DNA of 64,000 nucleotides, taken from NCBI RefSeq assembly GCF_025290915.1, contig NZ_JAOCQE010000003.1, positions 21,963-85,962 on the forward strand. Direction: 5' to 3'. A program made the translations under genes and the position numbers. The stretch is from Streptomyces sp. 15-116A (GTDB lineage Bacteria; Actinomycetota; Actinomycetes; Streptomycetales; Streptomycetaceae). Of this stretch, positions 33,618 through 42,930 are shown piece by piece; the stretch's first letter is position 1, and each line of letters begins with the position of its first letter. Below the pieces are notes generated by a model that was given only the letters and a program-made list of their open reading frames with translations, was not told the DNA's origin and did no database searches.

Positions 33618-34141
33618 ATGGTCAAGCACCCGGACAAGCCCGCGGCCTGGGCCTACTACGCCGCCTACCTCTGGACGAAGTACAAGCTTCCGACGGTTCT
33701 CCTGGTCGTCTGCCAGGACTACGCGACCGCCAAGTGGGCCCAGCAGTCGGTCAGCAGCGGCCTCCCGCAGATCCCCGCGCTCACTCTTCAGCCATTGGTC
33801 GCCGGTCCGCACAACATGCCGGTCATCACCGACGCGGCCAAAGCCCGCGAGGATCTCGTGCTGGCCAGTCTTGCGGCCCGGCCAAGCACATCTGGAGGAA
33901 CCTGGTGGCTGTGGACCTTTCCTTCTACAAGTCGTACATCGCCGAAGAGATCCGCGAGGAAGGCCGTGAGCAAGGGATTGCGGAGGCCGTGTTGCGCATC
34001 CTCGAGAAGCGCGGGCTCGCGGTCTCCGATGAGGTTCGCCGGCGGGTCACGGAATGCAGGAATCCCGAGCTGCTGGATCTCTGGCTCGACAGGGCCGTCA
34101 CGGCGACCGAGACCGAAGAGATCTTCGACGGCGGCGAGTGA
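33618..34141 (+). pseudogene. Rpn-family nuclease/transposase-like remnant
   Basis: The frame from 33618 (KPAAWAYYAAYLWTKYKLPT...LPQIPALTLQPLVAGPHNMP) matches the middle of Streptomyces Rpn-type PD-(D/E)XK proteins but lacks the N-terminal third. After EDLVLASLAA (about 33870) the frame changes and the family's C-terminal part follows (KHIWRNLVAVDLSFYKSYIA...RILEKRGLAVSDEV) to a stop at 34141. About 60 residues between the two parts are missing. It is therefore a twice-deleted relic and not functional. Confidence 0.75.
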
Positions 34142-34162
34142 CGAGGACGGCGCGGGCCACGG

Positions 34163-34762
34163 TCAGTCCTGGTCCGCGCTGATCGACCGCCAGATCCGGT
34201 CCGGCAGGACCCTCGCCGCCTCGTCCAGGTCGATGTCTCCCATGGTCAGCCAGCGGCGGCTCGCGCCGATCACCGGGCCCAGGATCAGCGACTCCAGCAC
34301 CGGCTCCGGCAGGGGAGCCACCTCGCCGCGTTCCACATGCGTGCGCAGCCAGGCGGACAGCGGAGTCAGACGCGCTTCCTGCGCGTCGCGGAGCATCTGC
34401 GCCTGGGTCATCGTCAGACGGTCCGCGCGCGAGGAGTGCAGCAGCATGCCCACCGCACGATGTTCCTGGACGAAACCGACGTACGCCCGCACCAGCGCAC
34501 GGATGCCCGTCCGGGCCGTGCGCGCGGGTTCCAGGGCCGCGAGCATCTCGCCCAGCAGACGCCCCAGCCAGCGCATCAGAAGGGCGTTCAGCAAGCCGTC
34601 GAGGCTGCCGAAGTGGTGGTACAGGCTGCCCAGACTGACCCCGCTGGCTTTGGTGACGGCGTGGACCGTCAGGCCCTGCTCGCCCTCCTCGGCGTAGACG
34701 CGCAGCGCCGCGTCCAGGAGCAGTTCGACGGTGGCTTCGCCGCGTTGCTGCTTCGGGGTCAT
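34163..34762 (-). CDS. TetR-family transcriptional regulator
   Basis: About 199 aa from ATG 34762 (MTPKQQRGEATVELLLDAAL). A longer start at 34795 is possible. The N-terminal helix-turn-helix is clear (EGEQGLTVHAVTKASGVSLG then SLYHHFGSLDGLLNALL), followed by an alpha-helical ligand domain. The palindrome CTAGAA-N5-TTCTAG at 34834-34850 in the region upstream is a candidate autoregulatory operator. Target genes are not evident; the divergent kinase gene is one candidate. Confidence 0.88.
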   Translation of the reverse strand: MTPKQQRGEATVELLLDAALRVYAEEGEQGLTVHAVTKASGVSLGSLYHHFGSLDGLLNALLMRWLGRLLGEMLAALEPARTARTGIRALVRAYVGFVQEHRAVGMLLHSSRADRLTMTQAQMLRDAQEARLTPLSAWLRTHVERGEVAPLPEPVLESLILGPVIGASRRWLTMGDIDLDEAARVLPDRIWRSISADQD

Positions 34763-34833
34763 GGGCGACACCGTCCTCGCGTGTCCTGCGTGCATCTACG
34801 CCAGTGATGCTACGTGGCCGAATCACCCCTGAA

Positions 34834-34850
34834 CTAGAATCACTTTCTAG
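34834..34850. promoter_or_regulatory. Palindromic operator candidate for TetR
   Basis: CTAGAA-TCACT-TTCTAG, a perfect 6-5-6 inverted repeat in the gap between the TetR gene (minus) and the kinase gene (plus). Size and position fit a TetR dimer site. Confidence 0.5.
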
Positions 34851-34988
34851 AAACTACTTCCAATCTTCCTCGCTCATGGTCCACACTGGACCCCGCGTCC
34901 GGACCCGTGTCCGTCCGTGCGGGCTGGGGGGAACGCATGGGCGCGGGTCCGGACGGACGGGGCGGCCGTGACCGGGAACGGGGAGCGA

Positions 34989-36863
34989 GTGAACGGGGAC
35001 ACCGGGTTCGACCTCGCGGGCAGCGGGGCCGAGCCTCTTCAGGACGACGATCCGCGCCAGATCGGGTCGATTCCGCTGGTCGGACGGCTCGGGGCCGGTG
35101 GCATGGGCCGGGTGTATCTGGGCGTGCACGAGGGGCGTTACGCCGCCGTCAAGCAGGTGCTGCCCTCCGTGGCCGGTGAGGACGAGGACTTCCTGCGCCG
35201 CTTCGGGCACGAGCTGGACAATCTCGCGCGGCTGCCCGCGGACGCGACCGCTCCGCTGCTCGCCGGTGACCGTGACGCCCGTCCGCCGTGGTTCGCCACC
35301 GCCTACGTCCCCGGCATCACCCTGCGGGAGGCCGTCGAGCTGCACGGGCCGCTGCCCGCCCGCGCGCTGTGGTTACTGCTGCGGGAGGCCGCGGCCGGTC
35401 TCGCGGCGGTGCACGAGCTGGACATGGTGCACCGCGACCTCAAGCCGTCCAACGTGATGCTGACCCTCGACGGGCTCACCCTCATCGACTTCGGGGTCGC
35501 CCGTGCCGCCGAGCAGAGCCAGGTCACCCGGACCGGCATGGTCGTCGGCACCCCGGCGTTCATGTCGCCCGAACAGGCCTCGGGCGTACGGGCGTCGAGC
35601 GGCGCCGTGGACGTGTTCGCGCTGGGCTCGGTGCTCGCGTACGCGGCCTCCGGCCGGCCGCCGTTCGGGGAGGACTCCGGGCACCCGGTGCTCTACCGCA
35701 TCGTGCACGAGCAGCCCGATCTGGAGCCGTTGCGTGAGCTGGATCCGCAGCTCGCCGACGTCGTCGCGTCCTGCCTCGACAAGGACTACGAGGGCCGTCC
35801 CAGCGCCGCCGAACTCGTCGAACTCGCCGAGCAGCACGGCCCGTTCACGCCTCCGCTCTGGCCCGACGACATCACCGCACCGCTCACCGAGCGGGCCGCC
35901 TTCGCGGAGCGGATCCCGGAGCCCGATCGGCTGCCGGCGCCGGCGTCGGCGCCGGCACCCGTGCCCGAGCCCACGTCCGCGTCCACGCCGGACCCCGCGC
36001 CGCCCAAGAAGTGGAACCGGCGGACCAAGGTCGTGCTCGCCGTCGTACCCGTCGTGGTCGTCGCCGCCACGACGACGCTGGCGATCCGTCTGCTGCCCTA
36101 CTCCACGCCCGCCGGGGACGAGGCCCGCGGAGGGGCCGCCACCGCCACCGCGTCCGCCGGGTCCTCACCCGGTGCGAACCCGTCCGGCTCCCCGGCCCAC
36201 GGCTCCTCCGCGTCCGCGGGAGGGGAGAAGGCCAAGGGAGGCGAGGACGGCCGCGACGGTGACGACGGCAAGGGCGGAGAGAACGGAGAGGAGGGGCGCA
36301 ACGGGCAGAACGGGGCGGACGGCAAGGGAACCGGCGCGGGCTCCGGCGGCAGCGACGGCGGCGGATCCGGTGACGGGTCCGGCGGTACCGAGGGAGGCGC
36401 CGGATCCGGGGGTTCCACCGCGTCCGGAGGCTCAGGCGGTGGCAGCGACGGCACCGGCGGCTCGGGAACCACCGGCACCTCCGGGGGTACCGGCCCGGAC
36501 AGCCCCGCCTCCGGCACCGCTCAGTACCGCAACGGCGACACCGGCGAGTGCCTCTCCGCCCTCTACGGCGCCGCCCAGCACGGTTCCTGCTCGGGGGCCG
36601 CCGCCTCCTGGACCGTACGCAGCGCGTCCGACGGCAGCTTCCAGCTCGTCAACAACAGCAGTAAGCAGTGCATGTACGCCAACATGCTCGGGCAGGCCGT
36701 CTTCGTCGGCAGCTGCGGCAAGGCCTCGAGTTACTGGCGCTCGGCGTCCGGCGGCGCGCTCAAGAGCGTGTCCAACGGCGGCTGCCTCGACCTCGGCATG
36801 AACAGCGGGGTCATCACGGCCACCTGCGCGGGGGAGGCCTCCCAGCGCTGGACCAGGAGCTGA
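34989..36863 (+). CDS. Membrane-anchored Ser/Thr protein kinase with ricin-B-like extracellular domain
   Basis: A 624-aa Hanks-type kinase. The start GTG 34989 is chosen for the GGGAG just before it; an upstream frame to 34917 is open. Kinase motifs are the glycine loop GAGGMGRVY, Lys in YAAVKQVLP, HRDLKPSNVM, DFGVA and the SPEQ activation-segment end (domain about 25-285). A Pro/Ala linker, one membrane helix (VVLAVVPVVVVAATTTLAIR, about 345-365), a long Gly/Ser/Asp/Glu-rich spacer and a C-terminal ricin-type trefoil (CLSALYG...SKQCMYANM...GCLDLGM...QRWT) follow. The outer part may bind cell-wall or other sugars and control the kinase. Confidence 0.9.
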   Translation: MNGDTGFDLAGSGAEPLQDDDPRQIGSIPLVGRLGAGGMGRVYLGVHEGRYAAVKQVLPSVAGEDEDFLRRFGHELDNLARLPADATAPLLAGDRDARPPWFATAYVPGITLREAVELHGPLPARALWLLLREAAAGLAAVHELDMVHRDLKPSNVMLTLDGLTLIDFGVARAAEQSQVTRTGMVVGTPAFMSPEQASGVRASSGAVDVFALGSVLAYAASGRPPFGEDSGHPVLYRIVHEQPDLEPLRELDPQLADVVASCLDKDYEGRPSAAELVELAEQHGPFTPPLWPDDITAPLTERAAFAERIPEPDRLPAPASAPAPVPEPTSASTPDPAPPKKWNRRTKVVLAVVPVVVVAATTTLAIRLLPYSTPAGDEARGGAATATASAGSSPGANPSGSPAHGSSASAGGEKAKGGEDGRDGDDGKGGENGEEGRNGQNGADGKGTGAGSGGSDGGGSGDGSGGTEGGAGSGGSTASGGSGGGSDGTGGSGTTGTSGGTGPDSPASGTAQYRNGDTGECLSALYGAAQHGSCSGAAASWTVRSASDGSFQLVNNSSKQCMYANMLGQAVFVGSCGKASSYWRSASGGALKSVSNGGCLDLGMNSGVITATCAGEASQRWTRS

Positions 36864-36891
36864 CGCGGGGGCGGTCAGGCGGGCGCGGTTT

Positions 36892-37251
36892 TCAGGCGGA
36901 GGGCCCGCCCCGCTCACCGTCCCCCGGCTTGTCGTCCTTGTCCTTGCCCTTGTCCTCGTCCAGGGACTTAAGGAACTCGGGGTTGTCGTCCGGCGCCACC
37001 CACTGCTGCCGGCCACCGCCCCGGCCGCCCCGGCTCCACGCGGTGCCGATGCTGCCGCCCGCGCCCGCGGGCTGCCGCTTCTTGCCCGCGATGATCCACG
37101 AGATCGAGCCGACCAGCGGGAACAGCAGCACGAGGATCGCCCACAGCGGCTTGGGCATATGGCGGATGTCCTCGTCCTTCGTGCTGATGCAGTCGATGAA
37201 CGCGTAAATGCTCAGCGCCAGCGGCACGAGGAACATCAGCACCCGAAGCAT
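36892..37251 (-). CDS. PLDc_N domain small membrane protein
   Basis: About 119 aa from ATG 37251. Two membrane helices are present: [20 protein letters not shown] and [20 protein letters not shown]. The IDC...RHMPKPLWA pattern and the G-x-I-x-W-I end are typical of PLD-nuclease N-terminal (PLDc_N) membrane proteins. The tail is hydrophilic and rich in Asp/Lys ([10 protein letters not shown]). Role unknown. It is divergent from the UbiD-like gene, and only 67 bases separate the starts. Confidence 0.82.
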   Translation of the reverse strand: MLRVLMFLVPLALSIYAFIDCISTKDEDIRHMPKPLWAILVLLFPLVGSISWIIAGKKRQPAGAGGSIGTAWSRGGRGGGRQQWVAPDDNPEFLKSLDEDKGKDKDDKPGDGERGGPSA

Positions 37252-37318
37252 GGGGCCTCTCCAGCGAAAGCGGTGGGCGGTACAAGGCCAGCGTAGCCGC
37301 TCGGGGATACTTGACCGC

Positions 37319-38776
37319 ATGGCTTACGACGATCTTCGCTCCCTGCTCAGGGCGCTGGAGCGCGAGGGTGACCTCAAGCGCATCAAGGCCGAGGTCGACC
37401 CGTATCTGGAGGTCGGTGAGATCGTCGACCGGGTGCAGAAGGCCGGCGGCCCGGCGCTGCTCTTCGAGAACGTGCGCGGCTCCAGCATGCCGCTGGCGAT
37501 GAACGTGTACGGCACCGACCGCCGCCTGCTGAAGGCGCTCGGCCTGAAGTCGTACGCCGAGATCAGCGACAAGATCGGCGGGTTGCTGCGGCCCGAGCTG
37601 CCGCACGGGTTCGTCGGCATCCGCGAGGCCTTCGGCAAGCTCGGCGCGATGACGCACGTACCGCCGAAGAAGGTGAAGTCCGGCGACGCGCCCGTGCAGG
37701 AGGTCGTGCTGCGCGGCGACGACGTGGACCTGGAGCAGCTCCCGGCACTGTTCACCTGGCCCAAGGACGGCGGCTCCTTCTTCAACCTGGGCCTCACCCA
37801 CACCAAGGACCCGGAGACGGGCATCCGCAACCTGGGCCTGTACCGCCTCCAGCGCCACGACAAGCGCACCATCGGCATGCACTGGCAGATCCACAAGGAC
37901 AGCCGCAACCACTACCAGGTGGCCGCCCGCAGGGGCGAGCGGCTGCCGGTCGCGATCGCCTTCGGCTGCCCGCCCGCCGTGACGTACGCCTCCACCGCGC
38001 CGCTGCCCGGCGACATCGACGAGTACCTGTTCGCCGGGTTCGTGCAGGGCAAGCGGATCGAGATGGTCGACTGCAAGACGGTCCCGCTCCAGGTGCCCGC
38101 GAACGCCGAGGTCGTGCTGGAGGGCTGGCTGGAGCCCGGCGAGATGCTGCCGGAGGGCCCCTTCGGCGACCACACCGGCTTCTACACCCCGCAGGAGCCC
38201 TTCCCGGCCCTGAAGATCGACTGTGTGACGATGCGCAAGCGCCCGCTGCTCCAGTCGATCGTGGTCGGTCGTCCCCCGACGGAGGACGGCCCGCTGGGGC
38301 GGGCGACAGAGCGCTTCTTCCTGCCCCTCCTCAAGATCATCGTCCCGGACATCGTGGACTACCACCTCCCCGAGGCCGGCGGCTTCCACAACTGCGCGAT
38401 CGTCTCGATCGACAAGAAGTACCCCAAGCACGCGCAGAAGGTCATGCACGCCATCTGGGGCGCCCACATGATGTCGCTGACCAAGCTGATCGTGGTCGTC
38501 GACTCCGACTGCGACGTGCACGACCTGCACGAAGTCGCCTGGCGGGCGCTCGGCAACACCGACTACGCCCGCGACCTCACGGTCGTAGAAGGCCCCGTCG
38601 ACCATCTCGACCACGCCTCGTATCAGCAGTTCTGGGGCGGCAAGGCCGGCATCGACGCGACGAAGAAGTGGCCCGAGGAGGGGTACACACGCGACGGCGG
38701 CTGGCCCGACATGGTCGAGTCCGACCCGGAGACCGCCGCGAAGGTGGACCGCCGCTGGAAGGAGTACGGACTGTGA
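37319..38776 (+). CDS. mqnL: Menaquinone biosynthesis decarboxylase, UbiD family (futalosine pathway)
   Basis: A 485-aa UbiD-type decarboxylase starting at ATG 37319 ([20 protein letters not shown]). UbiD features include the N-terminal [10 protein letters not shown], the prenyl-FMN/metal-site stretch [15 protein letters not shown] and [11 protein letters not shown], and the C-terminal [20 protein letters not shown]. In the futalosine route this enzyme removes the carboxyl group of the prenylated 1,4-dihydroxy-6-naphthoate intermediate using prenylated FMN. The supplier of that cofactor (UbiX type), the prenyltransferase and MqnE are all within 4 kb. Its stop overlaps mqnP. The symbol follows the MqnL assignment for this position. 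Confidence 0.92.
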   Translation: MAYDDLRSLLRALEREGDLKRIKAEVDPYLEVGEIVDRVQKAGGPALLFENVRGSSMPLAMNVYGTDRRLLKALGLKSYAEISDKIGGLLRPELPHGFVGIREAFGKLGAMTHVPPKKVKSGDAPVQEVVLRGDDVDLEQLPALFTWPKDGGSFFNLGLTHTKDPETGIRNLGLYRLQRHDKRTIGMHWQIHKDSRNHYQVAARRGERLPVAIAFGCPPAVTYASTAPLPGDIDEYLFAGFVQGKRIEMVDCKTVPLQVPANAEVVLEGWLEPGEMLPEGPFGDHTGFYTPQEPFPALKIDCVTMRKRPLLQSIVVGRPPTEDGPLGRATERFFLPLLKIIVPDIVDYHLPEAGGFHNCAIVSIDKKYPKHAQKVMHAIWGAHMMSLTKLIVVVDSDCDVHDLHEVAWRALGNTDYARDLTVVEGPVDHLDHASYQQFWGGKAGIDATKKWPEEGYTRDGGWPDMVESDPETAAKVDRRWKEYGL

Positions 38777-39678
38777 CGTCGGCCTCCGCCGCGCTGCCGC
38801 AGCAGCCGGGACGCACCAAGGCGTTCCTGCGCCTGGTGATGATCGAGCACTCCGTCTTCGCCCTGCCCTTCGCCTACATCGCCTCGCTCACCGCGATGTA
38901 CGAGTGGGACAAGAACATCCACTGGGGCAAGCTCCTGCTGGTCACCCTGGCGATGGTCGGCCTGCGCACCTTCGCCATGGCCGCGAACCGGATCATCGAC
39001 CGCGAGATCGACGCCCGGAACCCGCGCACGGCCCACCGCGAGCTGGTCACCGGCGCGATGTCGGTGAGGCACGCGTGGACCGGCGCGCTCATCGCCCTGG
39101 CCGTCTTCCTGGCCGCGGCGGCCCTGCTCAACCCGCTGTGCCTGGCCCTCGCGCCCGTCGCGGTCATCCCGATGGTGGTGTACCCGTACGGCAAACGCTT
39201 CACGAACTTCCCCCAGGCCATCCTGGGTCTCGCCCAGGCCATGGGCCCGATCGGCGGCTGGCTGGCGATCACCGGGGCCTGGTCCTGGGAGGCGGTCGTC
39301 CTGGGCCTCGCCGTCGGCATCTGGATCGGCGGCTTCGACCTGATCTACGCCTGCCAGGACGTCGACACCGACCGCGAGGTCGGCGTGAAGTCGGTCCCGG
39401 CCCGCTTCGGCATCCCGGCCGCCATCTGGGGCGCCCGCGCCTGCCACACCGTCACCACGGCCCTGTTCGTCTGGTACGCCCTCCTCACCGACGCCGGCGC
39501 CTTCTTCTGGCTGGGCCTCCTGATCGTCGCAGCCGCCTTCGTCTACGAGCACACGATCGTCCGCCCGACCGACCTCTCCCGTCTGAACCGAGCCTTCTTC
39601 TCGGTCAACGGCTTCATCGGCATCGCACTCTTCGTGTGCGCGCTGCTGGACCTGCTGGTGCGGGGGCTCACGGCATAG
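38773..39678 (+). CDS. mqnP: Menaquinone biosynthesis prenyltransferase MqnP
   Basis: A 301-aa UbiA-superfamily membrane enzyme with about eight helices. The Mg-diphosphate motifs are NRIIDREIDARNPRT (first N/D-rich motif) and DLIYACQDVDTDREVGVKSV (second). It attaches the polyprenyl chain to the 6-naphthoate intermediate. GTG 38773 overlaps the UbiD-like stop (GTGA), so it is co-translated with its pathway partner. The 3' end overlaps the convergent rhomboid gene by 11 bases. Confidence 0.93.
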   Translation: MTSASAALPQQPGRTKAFLRLVMIEHSVFALPFAYIASLTAMYEWDKNIHWGKLLLVTLAMVGLRTFAMAANRIIDREIDARNPRTAHRELVTGAMSVRHAWTGALIALAVFLAAAALLNPLCLALAPVAVIPMVVYPYGKRFTNFPQAILGLAQAMGPIGGWLAITGAWSWEAVVLGLAVGIWIGGFDLIYACQDVDTDREVGVKSVPARFGIPAAIWGARACHTVTTALFVWYALLTDAGAFFWLGLLIVAAAFVYEHTIVRPTDLSRLNRAFFSVNGFIGIALFVCALLDLLVRGLTA

Positions 39679-40267
39679 GCGGCACGGGCGGGCGGCGGCG
39701 GAAGAGGAATGCTGCCGTCATGCCCGATATCAGGCCGATCAGGTGGCCCTGCCAGCTGATGCCGGTTTGGGTGGGGGCTATGCCCGCCAGGATGGAGCCG
39801 CCCCAGACGGCGGCTATCAGGACGGCGATCAGGACGCCGGCGGGGCGGCGTTCCACGAAGCCGGTGATCAGGAGGAAGCCGAAGAGGCCGAAGACCAGGC
39901 CGGAGGCGCCCGCTGTGTTGCTGTGCTCCGGGGAGAGCAGCCATACGCCCAGTCCGTCCGCCACGATGATCAGCGCGCACACCGCGGCGAATCTGCGCAG
40001 GCCGCCCAGCGCCGCCAGGAAGCCCAGGACCAGCAGCGGCACGCTGTTCGCCGCCACATGGGCGAAGCCGAAGTGCAGGAACGCGGCCGGGACGATGTCC
40101 GTCAGTTCAGCGGGGTCCCGGGGGCTGATGCCGAAGTCGTCCAGCGCGTGGCCGGTCGCCACGTCCACCACTTCCAGCAGCCACAACAGCGCGACCCAGC
40201 CCACCATCAGCTTGGCCGCGGCCCTCGCGCGGTCGCCGCGCGACCACTCCACCGCCGTACCCGACAT
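39668..40267 (-). CDS. Rhomboid-family intramembrane serine protease
   Basis: A 199-aa protein with about six membrane helices, start ATG 40267. The catalytic Ser is in GASGLVFGLFG and the His in WQGHLIGLISG; the helix-2 motif HFGFAHVAANS gives the expected His and Asn. Rhomboids cut membrane proteins within the bilayer. Substrate unknown. It lies inside the menaquinone gene group but on the opposite strand. Confidence 0.9.
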   Translation of the reverse strand: MSGTAVEWSRGDRARAAAKLMVGWVALLWLLEVVDVATGHALDDFGISPRDPAELTDIVPAAFLHFGFAHVAANSVPLLVLGFLAALGGLRRFAAVCALIIVADGLGVWLLSPEHSNTAGASGLVFGLFGFLLITGFVERRPAGVLIAVLIAAVWGGSILAGIAPTQTGISWQGHLIGLISGMTAAFLFRRRPPVPPMP

Positions 40268-40357
40268 GGCAACCCCTGCACTCACTCGTCCCCTCCGGGC
40301 AACGCACGGGCCCCCTTGCCCGGTTCCCACCCTGCGGAGCCGGATAGGCTCGGGGGT

Positions 40358-41041
40358 GTGAACCCAGTCAAGCCAGGAGAGACGGCGCGTACGCCTTGGA
40401 TCGTAGGGGTGTCCGGCGCATCCGGCACCCCTTATGCGGCCGCCGTGCTGCGTGCGCTGCTCGCCGCCGGCGAGAGCGTCGACCTGGTCGTCTCCCGGGC
40501 CTCGCGGCTCACCCTGCTCGATGAGACCGGGATCTCCTTCCGCGACGCCCACTGGCGCGACGACCTGCGGGAATGGCTCGCCCGGGGCGCCGACGGCAAG
40601 CCCGGCACCTTCACCGTGGACCTCGACGCCGTACGGTACTGGGCCGCCGGTGACCTGGCCGCCGGGCCGTCCTCGGGGTCGTACCCGAGTAAGGGCATGC
40701 TGATCGTGCCCGCCTCCACGGCCTGTGTGGCCGGTGTCGCGCTCGGGCTGTCCAAGGACCTGTTGCAGCGGGCGGCGAGCGTGACCCTCAAGGAGCGGCG
40801 CACACTGGTCGTGGCCGTACGGGAGACCCCGCTGAACGGCCAGACCCTGCGGCAGCTGGTCGCCCTCGACGACGCGGGCGCGACCGTGGTGCCCGCCTCA
40901 CCGGCCTTCTACGCGGGCGCGACGCACATCCAGGACCTGGTGGACTTCGTCGCCGGACGCGTACTCGACGCGGCGGGGGTCGAGCACGGGCTCTACCGCC
41001 GCTGGCAGGGGGACCTCGGCGGCGGGTCCCGAACCACCTGA
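40358..41041 (+). CDS. ubiX: UbiX family flavin prenyltransferase
   Basis: A 227-aa protein with the FMN-binding start WIVGVSGASGTPYAAAVLRA, the SYPSKGMLIVPASTACVAGV core and LKERRTLVVAVRETPLN, all diagnostic of UbiX. It makes prenylated FMN from dimethylallyl phosphate and FMN, the cofactor for UbiD-type decarboxylases such as the one at 37319. The start GTG 40358 gives the correct N-terminus. In the futalosine gene set this position has been called MqnM. Confidence 0.93.
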   Translation: MNPVKPGETARTPWIVGVSGASGTPYAAAVLRALLAAGESVDLVVSRASRLTLLDETGISFRDAHWRDDLREWLARGADGKPGTFTVDLDAVRYWAAGDLAAGPSSGSYPSKGMLIVPASTACVAGVALGLSKDLLQRAASVTLKERRTLVVAVRETPLNGQTLRQLVALDDAGATVVPASPAFYAGATHIQDLVDFVAGRVLDAAGVEHGLYRRWQGDLGGGSRTT

Positions 41042-41104
41042 GCACCTCACGTACTTCTGACCCACGCATTCTTCAGACCTCTTCAGCGGAAGGCTTCGAT
41101 CGCA

Positions 41105-41563
41105 ATGGACGCGGTGGACAGGCAGCTCATCCAGGCCCTGAGGGAGAACGGCCGGGCCTCCTACGCGGAGCTGGGGCGCCTCGTCGGTCTGTCGGGACCC
41201 AGCGTCACCGACCGCATCAACCGGCTCGAGGCGGCCGGTGTCATCACCGGCTACCGGGCCACCGTGGACGCCGCCTCGCTCGGCCTCGGCGTCACCGCCC
41301 TGATCGGCATCTCGCTGTCCGACGCCGCCGACCACGAGGACGTGGCGCAGCGGCTGCGGGACCTGCAGGAGATCGAGGACTGCTGGTTCATCGCCGGCGA
41401 CGACTCCTACATGCTCAAGGTGCGGGCGACGGACGTCGACGGGCTGGAGAAGATCATCCGGCGGCTGTCCGGCACGAAGGGCGTCTCCCGGACCCGTACG
41501 ACCATCGTGCTCTCCACCAAGTGGGAGAACCGGGTGGGTGAGCTGCCCGAAGAGGTGCACTGA
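41105..41563 (+). CDS. Lrp/AsnC-family transcriptional regulator
   Basis: A 152-aa protein with an N-terminal helix-turn-helix (LIQALRENGRASYAELGRLV then GLSGPSVTDRINRLE) and a C-terminal RAM/ACT-like effector domain (GVTALIGISLSD...DCWFIAGDDSYMLKVRA). It sits between ubiX and mqnE in the same direction, so control of menaquinone genes is plausible but unproven. Amino-acid ligand unknown. Confidence 0.92.
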   Translation: MDAVDRQLIQALRENGRASYAELGRLVGLSGPSVTDRINRLEAAGVITGYRATVDAASLGLGVTALIGISLSDAADHEDVAQRLRDLQEIEDCWFIAGDDSYMLKVRATDVDGLEKIIRRLSGTKGVSRTRTTIVLSTKWENRVGELPEEVH

Positions 41564-41611
41564 CCGGGGCGTACGGTGGTCGGGTCTGTCTTCTTGGAAA
41601 GAGGTGTCGGC

Positions 41612-42775
41612 ATGGACGTCGGGCTCAAGCGCGAGCTGGAGGAGAAGGTCCGCTCCGGTGAGCGGCTGACCCGTGAGGACGGCATCGCGCTGTACGAGTC
41701 GGACGACCTGGCGTGGCTGGGCGGGCTCGCGCACGAGGTGCGGACGCGGCTCAACGGTGACGTCGTGCACTTCAACGTCAACCGGCACCTCAACATGACG
41801 AACGTGTGCACCGCCTCGTGCGCGTACTGCTCCTTCCAGCGCAAGCCGGGGGAGAAGGACGCGTACACCATGCGCATCGAGGAGGCGGTGAAGCTCGCCA
41901 AGGAGATGGAGTCGGAGAACCTCACCGAGCTGCACATCGTCAACGGGCTGCACCCCAATCTGCCGTGGCGCTACTACCCGCGGTCGCTGCGCGAGCTGAA
42001 GGCCGCGCTGCCGAACGTGTCGCTGAAGGCGTTCACGGCGACGGAGATCCATCACTTCGAGACGATCTCCGGGCTGAGCGCGTCGGAGATCCTCGACGAG
42101 CTGATCGACGCCGGGCTGGAGTCCCTCACCGGTGGCGGTGCGGAGATCTTCGACTGGGAGGTCCGGCAGCACATCGTCGATCACAGGACTCACTGGGAGG
42201 ACTGGTCGAGGATTCACCGGCTGGCGCACGAGAAGGGGCTGAAGACCCCGTGCACCATGCTGTACGGCCACATCGAGGAGCCGCGCCACCGGGTGGACCA
42301 CGTCCTGCGGCTGCGGGAGCTCCAGGACGAGACCGGCGGCTTCCAGGTCTTCATCCCGCTGCGCTACCAGCACGACTTCGTCGACATGAAGGACGGCAAG
42401 GTCCGCAACCGGCTCCAGGCGCGGACGCAGATGGCGACGGGGGCGGAGGCGCTGAAGACGTTCGCGGTGTCGCGGTTGCTGTTCGACAACGTGCCGCACG
42501 TCAAGGTGTTCTGGGTGATGCACGGGGTGCAGACGGCGCAGCTGGCGTTGCAGCACGGGGCCGATGACATGGACGGGTCGGTCGTCGAGTACAAGATCAC
42601 GCATGATGCGGACAATTTCGGGACGCCGAGCAAGTTGACGCGTGAGGATCTGCTGGAGCTGATCCGGGATGCGGGGTTCCGGCCGGTGGAGCGGAACACT
42701 CGGTACGAGATCATTCGGGAGTATGAGGGGGCGGATCCGGGGCGGCGGGAGTCGCCTCAGCCGATGCGGGTTTGA
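41612..42775 (+). CDS. mqnE: Aminofutalosine synthase MqnE
   Basis: A 387-aa radical SAM enzyme, start ATG 41612 after GAAAGAGG. Cluster cysteines are C66-x3-C70-x2-C73 (NVCTASCAYCSF). The barrel contains HIVNGLHPNLPWRYY and FTATEIHHFETISG, typical for MqnE/MqnC. It joins chorismate-derived 3-[(1-carboxyvinyl)oxy]benzoate to SAM to form 6-amino-6-deoxyfutalosine, an early step of the futalosine menaquinone route. Followed by a strong inverted repeat at 42811-42929. Confidence 0.95.
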   Translation: MDVGLKRELEEKVRSGERLTREDGIALYESDDLAWLGGLAHEVRTRLNGDVVHFNVNRHLNMTNVCTASCAYCSFQRKPGEKDAYTMRIEEAVKLAKEMESENLTELHIVNGLHPNLPWRYYPRSLRELKAALPNVSLKAFTATEIHHFETISGLSASEILDELIDAGLESLTGGGAEIFDWEVRQHIVDHRTHWEDWSRIHRLAHEKGLKTPCTMLYGHIEEPRHRVDHVLRLRELQDETGGFQVFIPLRYQHDFVDMKDGKVRNRLQARTQMATGAEALKTFAVSRLLFDNVPHVKVFWVMHGVQTAQLALQHGADDMDGSVVEYKITHDADNFGTPSKLTREDLLELIRDAGFRPVERNTRYEIIREYEGADPGRRESPQPMRV

Positions 42776-42810
42776 GGCGCCTATTGGGTGGGGGCGTTCG
42801 GTCGTACGGC

Positions 42811-42929
42811 GGCTGCGGGTGCGTGGGGGTTGGTCGCGCAGTTCCCCGCGCCCCTTTCAGGTAGGTCGACTGCACGTCCCTAAGGGGCGCGGGGAACTGC
42901 GCGATCAGCCACGAACCACCCGCAGCCCG
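42811..42929. repeat. Streptomyces GC-rich intergenic inverted repeat
   Basis: The arms GCGCAGTTCCCCGCGCCCC (from 42836) and GGGGCGCGGGGAACTGCGC (to about 42902) pair over about 20 bp. Imperfect pairing extends outward to GGCTGCGGGT and ACCCGCAGCC. This hairpin is found widely between streptomycete genes. Here it probably ends mqnE transcription. It covers essentially the whole gap to the udgX start. Confidence 0.8.
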
Positions 42930-42930
42930 C

